Positions 1 through 11,318 of a DNA stretch of 64,000 bases are shown here, in pieces. Under the pieces are notes generated by a model. The model was not told where the DNA came from and made no database searches. It worked only from the letters and a program-made list of their open reading frames with translations. A program made the translations under genes and the position numbers. Position 1 is the first letter of the stretch; each line of letters opens with the position of its first letter. The stretch is from Thuidium tamariscinum (taxonomy: Eukaryota > Streptophyta > Bryopsida > Hypnales > Thuidiaceae), in assembly GCA_947034885.2 (NCBI GenBank), contig OX344750.2, positions 1,984,001-2,048,000 of the forward strand. The letters are read 5' to 3'.

Positions 1-27
1 GCATGGTTTTTGTAAGGCCTATAGGTC

Positions 28-335
28 ACATAAGAGGATTCCTAGCCCTTCTATAAGACACTAAGTTTCCAAATGCTGGGAATGTAGTGGGAACTCTGGG
101 AACCCCATGTTGATGTGGTCGAGCGACTACCACGTCAAATAATATTAATTATTTAATTATTTAAATTAATTATTAAATATATATTTTTTATATTTTTATA
201 TTTTTTTAAATCATTTTTTTTCTTTCTGATACATTCTGTAAATTTTTTTTTCGAAATTCAAAAATTCAGACTAGCAGGGATTGGTTTGCAACAGTAGGAA
301 CAATTTTAGAGAACAACGCCCAGAAATCCTCATAT
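28..335. repeat. Diverged copy of a foldback-like repeat (family shared with 11.0-11.3 kb)
   Basis: The left part carries AAGAGGATT followed by GTGGTCGAGCGACTACCACG (117-136). The far end carries a related inverted sequence (AAATCCTCAT, about 325-335). A second copy at 11018-11318 shares the same GTGGTCGAGCGACT-CCACGTC block and the same AGGATTTGAGGGCT-type arms in inverted orientation. The middle is T-rich and poorly conserved. It is probably a nonautonomous element. No coding capacity and no clear target duplication were seen. Confidence 0.4.
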
Positions 336-1189
336 GGGAATAGGTACCTACCTAGAATTCTTTGAAAATTCATTGATAATTCATAAATGCTCCAAAAAAT
401 ATGATACAACTTGAGTTAGATTCCTCATCAATTCCTCTTCAAGTAAAAAAGAAGTGAAAACAAATTCAAGCATCTGAAACAGATCAAAAAGGCCAATAGC
501 CCTTAAAGGGTCACTTTTTGAGCCAGCTACTTTACATCTAATAGTACTCCATTTTAGGCCTAAATCCTACTTGCTATGCTCTGTAGGATTTAGATACTAC
601 AACTTAAATAAAAAAATTCTTATTTCAAAGAAAACCTTGAGGTGGGTGGATTTGAATATGAGACATCCACCTAATGAGCAAAAAGGGCAACTAGGCTGAA
701 TCCCAAATCTTGTTGGAACATAAGGCCGTAGAGAGGTGACCCCACTTTTGTTTAGATCAATGCCTGAGCATTTTAGCATCAAGAAGCCTAAAAACACCAA
801 AAAAAATTGGGGATATAGGAGGAGGCTTGAAAATCATTTGGTCATTAAACCTTAAAAGATGGACCTATAATCATTGATTTCAAGCTTGGTTACTTGTCAC
901 TTAGTTTGTTGCCATTTTTGAACTAGATGTGTATGAAAATTTTAAAATTTAGGTGGAAAAGGCTTTTCCTTAAAGTTTGATGAAATCACCTAAAGTTGAG
1001 AAGTTGAACCATTTTTCAACCTCTATTTTTTATTTTTTTAAATTTAATTTCCCAATTCACTCAAACTCGGCTTCTTAAGAGACCATGGGTAGGGGTGCAT
1101 TTCTACCTAGCTTGCAAACTAGATGACTTTACATTTTGCCAACCTCATCACCACTACGTTTTGTTAGATGGGTGGTGATGCTCTTATGG
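336..1189. other. AT-rich intergenic stretch, nothing recognised
   Basis: Short frames here have no recognisable motif and look like chance. Low GC and homopolymer runs match other gene-free parts of the window. Confidence 0.5.
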
Positions 1190-1377
1190 GATTAACCCAT
1201 GAAGGACGTTGTGAACAGGTAGTATCCAATGGATGACAAAAAATCTTTTTTTTGTAGGTTAAAATTACAACTATTCATCTTCAATATTAGGGAAGATCTT
1301 CTACTATAGAATATAATACTTAAACTTCCAATGAGTATATTTGGCTTATTCAAATCAAAATGCATGGTTTCCACGGC
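1190..1377. repeat. Solo arm of the foldback element at 6.1-6.5 kb
   Basis: This stretch matches the left arm of the inverted repeat at 6107-6300: the same order of CTATTCATCTTCAA, then CTTCCAATGAGTATATTTGG, CTTATTCAAA and CAAAATGCATGGTTTCCA. It is diverged by scattered substitutions and small indels. No right arm follows, so it is a half copy. Reading frames across both copies encode the same short peptide by chance, which is why small ORFs appear in both. Confidence 0.65.
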
Positions 1378-1399
1378 CACCAGTCCGTCCTTGAACTAA

Positions 1400-2501
1400 A
1401 CAACAAATTCGGGCTCCGGGTCATGTGTGCGGGTTGCGGGTGCGGGTGTGTTGCGTGTAGAAATTTTGGGGTGGTTAGAGTTTTCACCGTCGTTTCTCTT
1501 CGAAATGCAGACTCGATAATCGAGGCCAGCGATGGCGATGGAGGAAAAGGAAAAACCCAGAACGCGGAATGGGTGAAGTAGCGTTAGGTATTGGGAAGGA
1601 CATTCTTGGCATTCAAGTCGCCATTGCTGTGGCTTGCTACGATGTGTCGCAGACTTATGGTTCCTAGCACCTACCGCATGTAAAAGTCTCACCTGTTTGT
1701 ACCGATTGCATTCTAATTAAGCTTGATACGTACTTATGACTATCAGTGTGAGATTTCAAGTGTGGTGATTTGAACTTGGCTGTTCTTAGGGTTTGCGGAG
1801 CCAGGTTTAGGAACAGTACTCGCCGTGGTTCCTCACGCAAGTGATGGACTCACGCCGTCAAAAAGTGCGATTATCGACTTAAGATGTTACTTTTGAGGTT
1901 ATTGTTGAGAAGGGATTATCGACTTATCGTGGTGTTGTAGCCTGTGATTTAAGCAAATCTCTTTCGAGATCAAATGAGAGACGGTCAGATTTTCAACTGG
2001 TGAACACTTGCCCTTTTTCTAGCCTCTTTGTAAGAAATCATGAAGTGCTGCAGTACATTGGTCAAGCTGGAACATAGCCTTGAGCTTCATCTTAGCTGGA
2101 TTTTGAATCTTGTGCTACATTGTTGAGAAGGGAGGTCTCACATTCAATTGAATTCGTGTGGCTAGAGGTGGCGGCGTACAGCCCAGTGCTACACTCCTTC
2201 TTTCTGAGCTTAAAAATTGCGACATACATGTGCACAATGCTCTTTAAACTAGGACCGGTATAGATGTGAGGTTCGAGATGGGTCTGAAAGAGCGACAATT
2301 TCTTGAAGTTTTGCCACCGACAAGAATGTGGTATTTCTGTCTTGTACAGTTCAATCTAACCGGGATGTAACTGATGGTTTGAAATCGGATTCCAGAGCCT
2401 TTTGAGTATCTCATGTGACACAAGGCCAGAATTGGGAGAGGGTTACTGTAAACGCCAGCAGCGGGGACATCAATTAGTGCTTGGAGCCTGTTGCCTTCTA
2501 G
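1400..2501 (+). other. Leader region of the kinase gene; upstream exons unresolved
   Basis: GC rises here relative to flanking DNA. A good 3' splice site (pyrimidine-rich TTGCCTTCTAG, ending at 2501) lies just before the kinase frame, which has an in-frame stop exactly at that splice site. The long open frame is therefore probably not the first exon. One candidate first coding exon is the ATG near 1531 (MAMEEKEKPRTRNG, then GTGAAG), but I could not join it in phase with confidence. Confidence 0.35.
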
Positions 2502-2519
2502 CTCATTCAACAACACACC

Positions 2520-4212
2520 ATGAAGGTGCACTGGGAGCTTGCGAAGGACTTGAGGAGACATCTCTTTGAGTCTGAGTACGGTCGCATTGCTTGTGTTGAA
2601 GGCATACCGAATTCTCATACCGAATGTTCAGCTGTTGCAGAACGACGTCATACTGAATTGGATCGATCCGAGTGCTTTATTAGGTCGTCATGTGAATCCT
2701 TGCTTGACCTTGAACAACCACAGTTGCTAGTCCTGAGCAAACTGTGCCATACTGCTCATCGCTCGGAGGAGTTTTTCTTCTTTACTAACGCCACAGACCA
2801 ATGGTTAAGAACTGCCATCGGGCATAAGAACAAGGATCCGCAAATATGGATCGGAGCCACGGAAGTCATCCCTGACATCATTTTTCAAAGTAACGTTCTA
2901 CCTTACTACCCATATTGGTCAAAGCCTCGGGTCACAGAAAATGAAGCAAATATGACAGTACATTTTCCTTCACGTATGCTCGAGGAGGCATTGAAGGACG
3001 GGAAAACGTTGAAAAAGGCGTTGCAGGAATGGAGGAATACCGGGAAAGAACTCTGTGACATCGGCAGTTATGAAGCAGGACGATGTGAGTACCCGAGCCC
3101 GACCTCAGAGTTGTTTAGCGAGATACAGGCTACTGATGTGCAATTCGTGAGGGTGCTTTCTGCGTATGGTGATAGTGGCACAGGTATACGGTTGATAACA
3201 TGGAGAGGTGGCCAGTTTATTCAAAAGACTTTCGAGAATTCTCCCAAAGTTTCTCAAAGTTTTGACATGGAGCTTGAAGTTTTGGAAAGGTTTTCTCACC
3301 CACATCTGATCTATAGCTTCGGCAAGCTGGATGGTAAACATGAGCGCTCTTATTTCATGGAATACATGTCGAATGATCTTCGCAAGTTAATCTTGGAAAT
3401 GAATCGTGTCCATGATGATGACAAGCAGCCACCGTTTGAGGCGGATGCCACAGTCGACATATTATTGCAAGTTGCAAAAGCAATGCGACACATGCACCAA
3501 AAGAATGTGAATGTGGTACATTGCGACTTGAAGTCTCAAAACATCCTTATCAGCGAGATTGCGAAAGCGGATGCTGTGAAGCATTATCTTGTTAAAGTTG
3601 CGGATTTTGGTAGTGCTCGGCTTGGAAGTTCTAGGTCTGGGCCCGCAGGTAATTTCATTCCAGGAAATGGAACCACTGCATACTCTGCACCGGAAGTTTT
3701 ACGGCAGCTCGAAGACAGGACCTATCGATTACCGATCGATTATCCTCACAAAATTGATGTCTACAGCTTTGGCATTGTGGCATCCGAGGTTCTTACAGGG
3801 ATTCCCAATGATCTCGTCTACCAGGGTTCTCGTAAAAAGTTTAAGGAGGGCGTGATTAAGGGCACCCAGAGACCACCTCTTCGTGCTGAGAGCAAAAAGC
3901 ACGAGTTATTCATACAGGATGAAATGTTACTATCGCTCATTGAGAGATGTTGGCATGAGAAGCCCTCAGAGAGACCGGATTTTGTCGAGATATGCGAGGA
4001 ACTCGGCAAAGTGAGGGCACAAATATCGGTAATATACTAATCGCATAGTTCCTATCAGATCGATTACCGAAATTGCGTAATTGAATATGATGCGTTTCTT
4101 GCAGAGTGCGCATGATTATCATGCAGCTCCGGGACTTATCGATATTTTTTGCCCATCGTATGACGGTGAAAGAGTTGCTGTTCTCTTCTTCCTCACTGTC
4201 AGGAAATACTAG
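2520..4212 (+). CDS. TKL-like non-RD protein kinase
   Basis: A cytosolic-type Ser/Thr (or dual) kinase judged from its catalytic domain, at about residues 205-495 counted from the ATG at 2520. Visible landmarks are the ATP-binding Lys236 (IQK), the catalytic loop HCDLKSQN (334-341) with Cys in place of Arg so non-RD, DFG at 362-364, APE at 390-392, DVYSFG, and the terminal RCW...RPDF motif. The Gly-rich loop is weak (GDSGTG). The first 200 residues form a mostly helical region that I do not recognise. The uninterrupted frame stops at 4040, but a GTAATATAC donor at 4029 and a TTTCTTGCAG acceptor ending at 4104 define a 76-bp intron in phase 0. The second exon, 4105-4212, then adds 35 residues ending VRKY. 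The start is uncertain because a splice acceptor abuts the frame at 2501 and the first exons may lie upstream. Kinases of this style are numerous in mosses. Substrate unknown. Confidence 0.75.
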
Positions 4213-6106
4213 ATGCAGCTGACGATCGTTTATGTGTCCGATCTCGCTAATTCATCGGACGTCCATTTTTACAGGAACGCGAATTGCAAACTGACCTTCC
4301 ACGTCGACAAAATCCAATCATGACAAGTCTCCAGCAAGGTAATCAAAGTGACAGTCTCCAGCATTAGTTATAAGCTCAAGGTAGTTATAAATTGGTACTC
4401 ATATCAGTGCCTAGAGAGAGTCTGGCCGTCCGGTTAAAGAGAATTTGTCTGGATTTAATTTTACTTACCACACAGAGAGAGGAAACTGTAACTTTAGTTT
4501 AACCCCTATGGGACTGAGATTTCGTGGTTTTAAAACGACCAAATTGATTGATCTTATTGTGAAAACAACAGAATTCGGATGGGCCAAATTTTATGTCACC
4601 AGAATCAGTGAAGAACATTGCAAGTGTTGCTGTAAACCAAATTAATACTGACTGAGAAAAAACCCCATATCACCCTCTCAAAAGTGCTAAAAAACATGAA
4701 ACTTTTTGGGCTCGATGTCCTCGAGGGGATTGTATTGGGAGACAGATTGGGCAAGCTAGTTTTCTTCCCAAAGCTTCTCCAGTCGTGAGGCTATTTGGTG
4801 AATCGCTTGCGATTGAAAATGCGCTGAATGCATCCTCAGAAGTATGAAAGTACCCTTCTATAGTTCTTGTGTCATGTCTAGGATTTAGTCTCTTTCAATC
4901 TGAGATTCTGCTCATCTTCGGTAATGATGAAAGTTGTTTTTCTTTTCTTCTTTGACACAAATGAAGAATCGTTTCGTTGCAAGAGAAGAGAAGTGAGCAG
5001 GGCTGAAAGTAGATATGATCTTCAGCTAGCACAATGTGTTATTACTCGTGATGATGATGTATCTTTCACCTGTCCAAAATAATTTACTATCCAGTCTGGC
5101 ATGCTTCTTTTCGAAAGAGGAAGAAGTGGTTCTTTGTCCATGATATGCAACCATTGATGTATCGTTTTTGAGCGTTTTGCAGGGCTCAGTTACCTCGGAC
5201 TAAATCAGCGATAAGAGGCAAGGACGGATCAAACAGAAGGTGGTGAAGGGAGCAAATTTCTTTTTTCTTTTTTCAGTTAGCCACATCCTCAGGAAAGAGA
5301 CTGTATTAGCCTCCACACAACACTTCCCAAGTGATCAAGGAGAATTTAAGCCTCATCACTAGATTTTCTACTCAACTAAATAGAGAATCTGGAATACATG
5401 CTGTAGCGCCCTGAACTCTGAGAGGTCTTTCAAAGTTACACTTGTAGATATAGTTGGGGTTTGTAAAGGAAAATGTATGGAGACAACAAGTTCAAGAACC
5501 CGTTTGTTTACACATTTGCACAATCATTCAAAAATAATAGAGCCATTCGAGTGGAGTATTTGATCAAACTGTTGATAACACTACTGAAGCTTCTTTCAAG
5601 CTGTAATTTCTCTTCATTCTAAGTATTATAGATGTTGTTCTTGTTTTTTAAATGGGTCTCTTTTTCTAAGTAATGTAAATATGATTTGGGTCATATTTTG
5701 GGTCATTTTGTATATTCTGTTGCTCAAGAAAAATTTGTTCACAACCTCTATGTTCATTCTAGAATTAAAGATTACTATGTTATCGTTGAAGGATGCACCT
5801 GCTTGACCAAGGTAGTTACCAAGATGCTCCAATTATTGGATCAATAGATGTATTCTTTGTTTTTGTAGTTAAACAAGGTAGTTACCAAAATGCTCCAATT
5901 ATTGGATCAATAGATGTATTCTTTGTTTTTGTAGTTAACAATGAAGTCATCTATTGGACAATGGGTCTTTAGAAGGGTTAATGTCCTTGTAGATCTACAA
6001 TTCTCCCATTCCTCCATATTGGCCCCTTCAATGTTGTCATTGTACATGTACCAAGATGTCACTAGCATAAGCTTATGCAAAAGATGACACTAGAATACAA
6101 GTAAGC
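4213..6106. other. Intergenic; no gene recognised
   Basis: The first few hundred bases are probably kinase 3' UTR. The only frames are short and motif-free. A 66-bp tandem duplication is listed separately. Confidence 0.5.
5808..5939. repeat. 66-bp tandem duplication
   Basis: Two adjacent, nearly identical 66-bp units (5808-5873 and 5874-5939), each starting CAAGGTAGTTACCAA and ending TTTTGTAGTTAA. They differ at one or two bases, so the event is recent. Confidence 0.85.
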
Positions 6107-6495
6107 TTAACCCTTAAATGTTGCAGTGGACATTTTGCATCCAATGAATGACAATAGAAGTGCAACTATTCATCTTCAACATTAGAGGTGGAAAGGGGAG
6201 ATGTTCTACAAAATTTTGACTTCCAATGAGTATATTTGGCTTATTCAAAGCCAACAATGTCACACAATATCAAAATGCATGGTTTCCAGAGCTACTATAT
6301 CGTTCAAGGATTAACCTTGGAAATCATGCATTGACACTATGTGACATCATTTGCTTTGAATAAGCCAAATATACTCATTGGAAGTCAAAATTTTGTAGAA
6401 CATCTCCCCTTTCTACCTACACTTCTATCCTACAAGGGAAGACTCTTTGACATTCATCAGATGCAAAACGTCTACCTTGATGTTCAAGGGTTAAA
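6107..6495. mobile_element. Foldback / inverted-repeat element with 61-bp perfect arms
   Basis: Bases 6191-6251 and 6353-6413 are exact reverse complements over 61 bp (GAAAGGGGAGATGTTC ... TTATTCAAAGC). Weaker pairing continues outward to about 6107 and 6495 and inward toward a centre near 6302. The whole unit is therefore one long imperfect palindrome of about 390 bp. A half copy lies at 1190-1377. No transposase is encoded. A transcript across it would fold into a long hairpin. Confidence 0.8.
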
Positions 6496-6499
6496 TAGT

Positions 6500-7812
6500 T
6501 TGTTTGTTTTGTTTGTAACCACACTAGAAATCTATTGTAGAGCAAAGATTTATGCAGGAAAACTGTAAGAAAACTCATAAGAATTGTGCATCTTGGTCAT
6601 TTCACATGATTTTAAACTACGTGGCAAAAACTTCTGAATCTGAAGGGCTTTTCTAATAAGCGAAAAAAGATGGGATTGAACATGGATTTTGCATACCTTG
6701 TGAAAATGTCACATGCCGTGCTACTATCCACCTAGAATTGGCCCTTCCCTCCAGCCAACCATGGATTAATTAAGCTTTGTTCCTGTATGCAGATTTTGCT
6801 AAAGGGTATGTGGTGTGCACAAGGAGCCTGTACCCAACAGATTCGTAAGTCCAGTTGGCCTTGAAGCGCATTTGCTCTACTTACATGCAATTATTTTGCA
6901 GAATCAAATCCTATGGAACTCATTTTCCTTCATGGTTTGATTCACCTGTGGAGCCTTCCTCAAAATAATGTGCCACCCACCTTCAGGCCCAGCAAGCAGG
7001 CTCAGGGCAGTGGGCATTGGTCTCGGGATCTAAACAGACACCGGCTTCAAAAAGAAACTGGGGTGAACCTTCTTTATTATATGCAAAGCCAAAAGAAAAA
7101 CTTCGTTACCTTTTGTGCGTGCAAGCCGAAGGAAAGCAATATAATCAAACCTACTCTCGTTTTCACAGTACCCAAGTCCCACGATTGCAGCACATAAGAC
7201 AGTTAGATCAAGAATAAGAGCAAATCAAAAAGTATCTCTTATCAATTTTATAACGGTGCATAAGTTAAGATCTCCGATTCAAGTTAACATGTCGGAAGGG
7301 AAGATCTACACAGCGCATGCAATTGGGGTAGTAGCCCACTTTAATCCTCTGTAAGATGCGCGGCTAATGTATACTAAAAAAGCTAAACCCTAAATGAGAT
7401 ACCATAATACATTGTCTGCTTGAACTATACGGGAGCATGCGTCACAGGTCGAGGAAGAAGAGGGAAAAACGAACCAGAGGGGCATTGGCACAGTTTGTAC
7501 AATAAAGCAGAAATCTGACCTCTCTTCTTCAAAAGTGTACCTCTAAAAACGGATGGTCGATATTACATTCTTGAGCTGTATGTGTTACAATGGCTGGAAA
7601 CTGCCGTGTAAAGATCACCAAACAGTTTGACGATGATAAAGGGATGCCACATAAATAGATTCACGATTTCAATCGATTCTTTCCAAATTCATCCCCTCAT
7701 GATTCTTAAGCTACAGAATCCCGTCTCAATATACTAGGCCTCGCAGATGTTTCAAATCGTAGAGCCCAAATCTTCTCCATTATTAGAGCACAAGTATTGA
7801 ACGCTGACACCC
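6500..7812. other. Intergenic and 3' region of the minus-strand gene
   Basis: No convincing coding exon. A 94-codon plus-strand frame at 6913-7197 has no family motif and ordinary intergenic composition. The part nearest 7812 is probably the 3' UTR of the minus-strand gene. Confidence 0.4.
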
Positions 7813-9277
7813 TTAATTAGTTTGCTTCCTGAGGATGACTTTTGGAACAGGGTCCCTTTCACGAACATTCGGAAAAAACTCGGAGCAACCAACTTTTGCT
7901 CGACGTCCACCTAAAACCCAAGTGATAAAACCTAAGGTTGCCCACATTGAGAACCGGAAGAGAATCCCTGTGCGTCCCACTCCTCGAGTTACGTCTTCTT
8001 GTTCTACTAATTCGTATTTCTCCTCGTCAGGAGTCTTCGCATCCGGTGGCCCAAAGAGGACCTTCATTACTTCCTCTTGTACCTGCATCCACAAGCGGAA
8101 AGCATTGAGTTCACTCGGTAGAACAATCAGATCTCGGGGCAGTATAAAAGAATTGCTAACGTCATTTGCAACCCTGGCCGCCGAACATTAATCGGTCGCT
8201 GTGATCTGAATACTGATAACCACAATTGCCTTGGGCGAAGCGCATCGTTCATAGCTTTCCGACAAGCTATCGTGTACGTGATATGACCGAACAATGAGCA
8301 GGAAAATTCAAAATAACGAACTGCTGGTTGGATCTGTGCACTCTGCAGCCATGTTCGCCACACAATGACAGGGTCAAGTTAAGAGGCGGGTTCTAGCAAG
8401 ATATCACTCAAACAATTTGGAGAATTGCGCACAAATTCTCAATTTGAGTGGAACTATTGATATTAAATTATCTCTGATAACCAGAACCTCTTATACCCAG
8501 AGTTCCGCTTCCATACTTCAAATGATCTGTCAATTCGCAAAACTCACACGACTGATATTCTGAAAGAGTAATCCACAAATGCAACCCTAAAATGATGCGC
8601 ACCTAAATGCTTGGAATATACAACAGTGACCCTTACCCTAACCTAAGTCAAAGACAGCGGTCACATAGCACTTATATACACGAACAAATCGAAAGAATGA
8701 AACGCTTTACACAACGAATATTCCGAAAGAGGGATCCACGAGCGTAAACCTAAAATGAGACACACTTGCCTCAAGGAACGCTGGACAAACATAACAGAAA
8801 CCCTAATTCAAAGACAATGATCTAATTACACTTCTGAACTTGGACTATGAAGGAACTGAGAATAAGTAAAATTGATACCTTAGACCTCATTGAATGAGAT
8901 TTTTTGTCTTTCTTCCGATGAACTGCAGCAGTGTCCATGCTCAGGCGCTTCAAAGCGTCACTGCTACGAGGCGGAGCTCGAAGCTCGTAACCGCAAATGT
9001 CAAACCCATCCCCCGTTTGAGTACGTTTCACTTCCGAATCAGCAACGGTGGTCTTATCCGTCTTTGCATTCTCAATCTGCCTCCGATCGTTGTCAATCCG
9101 CCGAAACCTTCTGACGGTCGGTGTTCTTTGCACTTCACCTTTCCCTTTCAAATCCCCGCTTAATGTCCCCTCCTTATTTGGCCCTAATTGGTACTCGAGC
9201 TCTTCCGACGAACTTCCGCTCCTGTCCGTCACACAATCGAAGTAATCGCTTCCACTTTCACTAAAATTGCTCTCCAT
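7813..9277 (-). CDS. Unrecognised protein with one C-terminal membrane segment
   Basis: Two exons on the minus strand. Exon 1 runs from the ATG at 9277 to 8886. I preferred this ATG because its context GAGCCATGGAG is strong and it starts an acidic Ser-rich segment (MESNFSESGSDYF). The GTCTAAG donor is the one that keeps phase. Exon 2 ends at the stop at 7813. Two acceptors, with exon 2 starting at 8173 or 8155, both keep frame and give about 250 or 244 residues. The N-terminal half is charged and disordered-looking. The C-terminal half contains ELNAFRLWMQVQEEV, then an acidic stretch, then a hydrophobic segment (FSMWATLGFITWVLGG) followed by a basic tail. This suggests a single-pass membrane or plastid-membrane protein. 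I do not recognise the family and assign no function. Confidence 0.6.
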
Positions 9278-9561
9278 GGCTCCAGCTATGCAAGCCCTCC
9301 AATTCTCACATTGCAAGCTGAGGAAAATGGACTACCCTGGAGAATTACAATCCCAAAGTCCCTGTTTGCAAGCCAAACGAAAACCTTCGCAAACCAGAGT
9401 CACGATCAGAGTCACTCTTGCTTCAATTCCGAAGAATTACTACAATCCCAAAGAACCCTAATTTGAACCTCTGCTGTCAGTAATACAAATCTGATTTGGT
9501 GATTGATTCCGGGAGTTGATTTGGTGAGTTTCTCACCCACTTATCATCCACCCAGTAAGTG

Positions 9562-9925
9562 AAGGTAGAACCACCTATTCTCGACCAAGGACCCATACCC
9601 AAGTTGTAGGATGCCTCTATTCCCAACCAAGGGTAGAAGAGATTTTCAATCAAAGCCTGGAATGTATTTTTTCCTCATTTTCAAGGTTGGGATTAATGAG
9701 ATCATGACACATGTCTCAAAGTGTCATAAAGTGTATCAGAAGTACCACTCAAGAAAGTAGTCTCTTGAATGATCTAAATTATAAGAGTTTACACATTGGC
9801 TAAGGATTCAAAGCACTTTTTGGCTTTCAAAAATCATAGTAATTTCAGTTCTGGGAATAAAATTATGAAAAATTTGCAATCCCCATATTTTCTATCTTGC
9901 TACACCAGAAAAATTTGTATAGCCT
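9562..9925. mobile_element. Truncated inverted copy of the 425-bp TIR element at 20.6 kb
   Basis: Starting at AAGGTAGAACCACCTATTC (9562), the sequence is the reverse complement of the element at 20604-21028 with about 80% similarity by eye. Shared blocks include GGACCCAT, TTTTTCCTCATTTTCAAGG, GACACATGTCTCAAAGTGTCA and the segment TGCAATCCCCAT. The distal inverted terminus is missing. Confidence 0.7.
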
Positions 9926-9929
9926 CATA

Positions 9930-11017
9930 CTCTTTATGATGTGTTCCAAAATTACTTAACCCTTGAACGGCCCTCGGGCTCTTCTCCTACGAGACCGTAT
10001 CCAGACCATACGGTGAGGGCTGAATTTCTTGGAGAGCTGGGTGGACTTGAATTCGGACCAGGAGCCGTTCCGATTGCCTTTCTGCGTCCTAGAGGTCACA
10101 CAGAAATTTTGACGAGGGCCCTGGCTGTCGCAATGCTTAGAATTTTAGGGAAATGCTGCGCCCGCAACAATGCAGTGTCTTGTGTGGGGTGTTTTTATTT
10201 TCTAGTAAAATTAGATGTGCAGCGCTGCGAGATCGCAACGGTGGGTTGCTTGACAATACTGCGCCGAGTGCGTCCAAAAAAATTCAACGCAAATTTTGAA
10301 GAATCGCGTCAGTTCGGGCTCTCTAATCACCGTCTGAAGTCATGGCCGGGTCACCCTTGAATACGACGGGCAGATTCTCAATACGAGCTGCAGTGGCATC
10401 CCCGTTGGCTTCGACTTGTTGTACGAGTTTCCTTGGAGAGGACATGTGGGCGACAAGTGTGGTGATTGTCATGGCGGGAAGATAAAAGAGAAGTAACAAA
10501 ACCACTGAGAGCCTGCTGATATGCACTCCACGAGCAAATCACGAACTGCATGAGGCAGGATCCGAAACCGTCGAAGCTAACTCCTCTTCTACTTCCAGCA
10601 GCCCTGCTTCCTACCACAATGCACAAGTGAAAGAGCACTATGCCAAGCTACACTATGCAGAATCCAAAGTTGTTGTCGCTCCCGCCTTAAGCTTGCTCTC
10701 CCGCCTTCTCTTGCCAACGGAACCAGACACGTTCACATAGGACAACCCACAGAAGCACCGGGTCTCTCTAACTACGTGGTGGGCTCCGTATCGTATGTCA
10801 TTTTGAGTATTTTTGGGTCCAGCAGTCGTTCTACGTTGTTTCTCGCTTCCGGGGACGAAGCACTCGATGCGCATTTGCACCTGCTACAACTTTTGCCATA
10901 CTTCGAAACCCGAAGCTGCCACCACGTTGCCAGAATACGTGAAAAATAGTGACATACGGCCAGAAAGGGCCTTCAGGCTGTTCAGGGGTTAAGTGATCGG
11001 GTATGGGTGGTTGTACC
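9930..11017. other. Moderate-GC region, no gene supported
   Basis: Several overlapping frames on both strands reach 60-140 codons because GC is higher here. None has a motif, convincing splice context or consistent coding bias. It may be a decayed captured fragment. Confidence 0.4.
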
Positions 11018-11318
11018 ATCCACATTAGGAAGGATTTGAGGGCTCTGGGAGCCTGTGAGTTCCCACAGCCTGAAATCGCGAAAACAGCCGCGAGAACACA
11101 GTTCTGCAGGAATCCGACGTGGTCGAGCGACTGCCACGTCATCAACTCTTTTTTTTTCGAAAAATAAAAATAAAAATTTTGGACTTTTTTTCATATTTCA
11201 GGACCCCCCAATTTTTTTTAATTTTTTTGAAAATGCTGACCAGTGGCCAACCGTTCCCAAACCTGTTTCGGGAATAGTCCCAAAACGGCCCTTTGCAGCC
11301 CTCAAATCCTCTTAATGT
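11018..11318. repeat. Foldback-like repeat, second copy
   Basis: The arms are GGATTTGAGGGCTCTGGG near 11033 and its inverted partner (CCCTCAAATCCTCTTAATG) ending near 11318. The block GTGGTCGAGCGACTGCCACG (11119-11138) is shared with the copy at 28-335. Noncoding. Confidence 0.5.

Noticed and set aside
9941-11145. Several 60-140 codon frames as a gene
   Set aside because: Frames conflict between strands, lack motifs and overlap a repeat. No splice model gives a consistent product.
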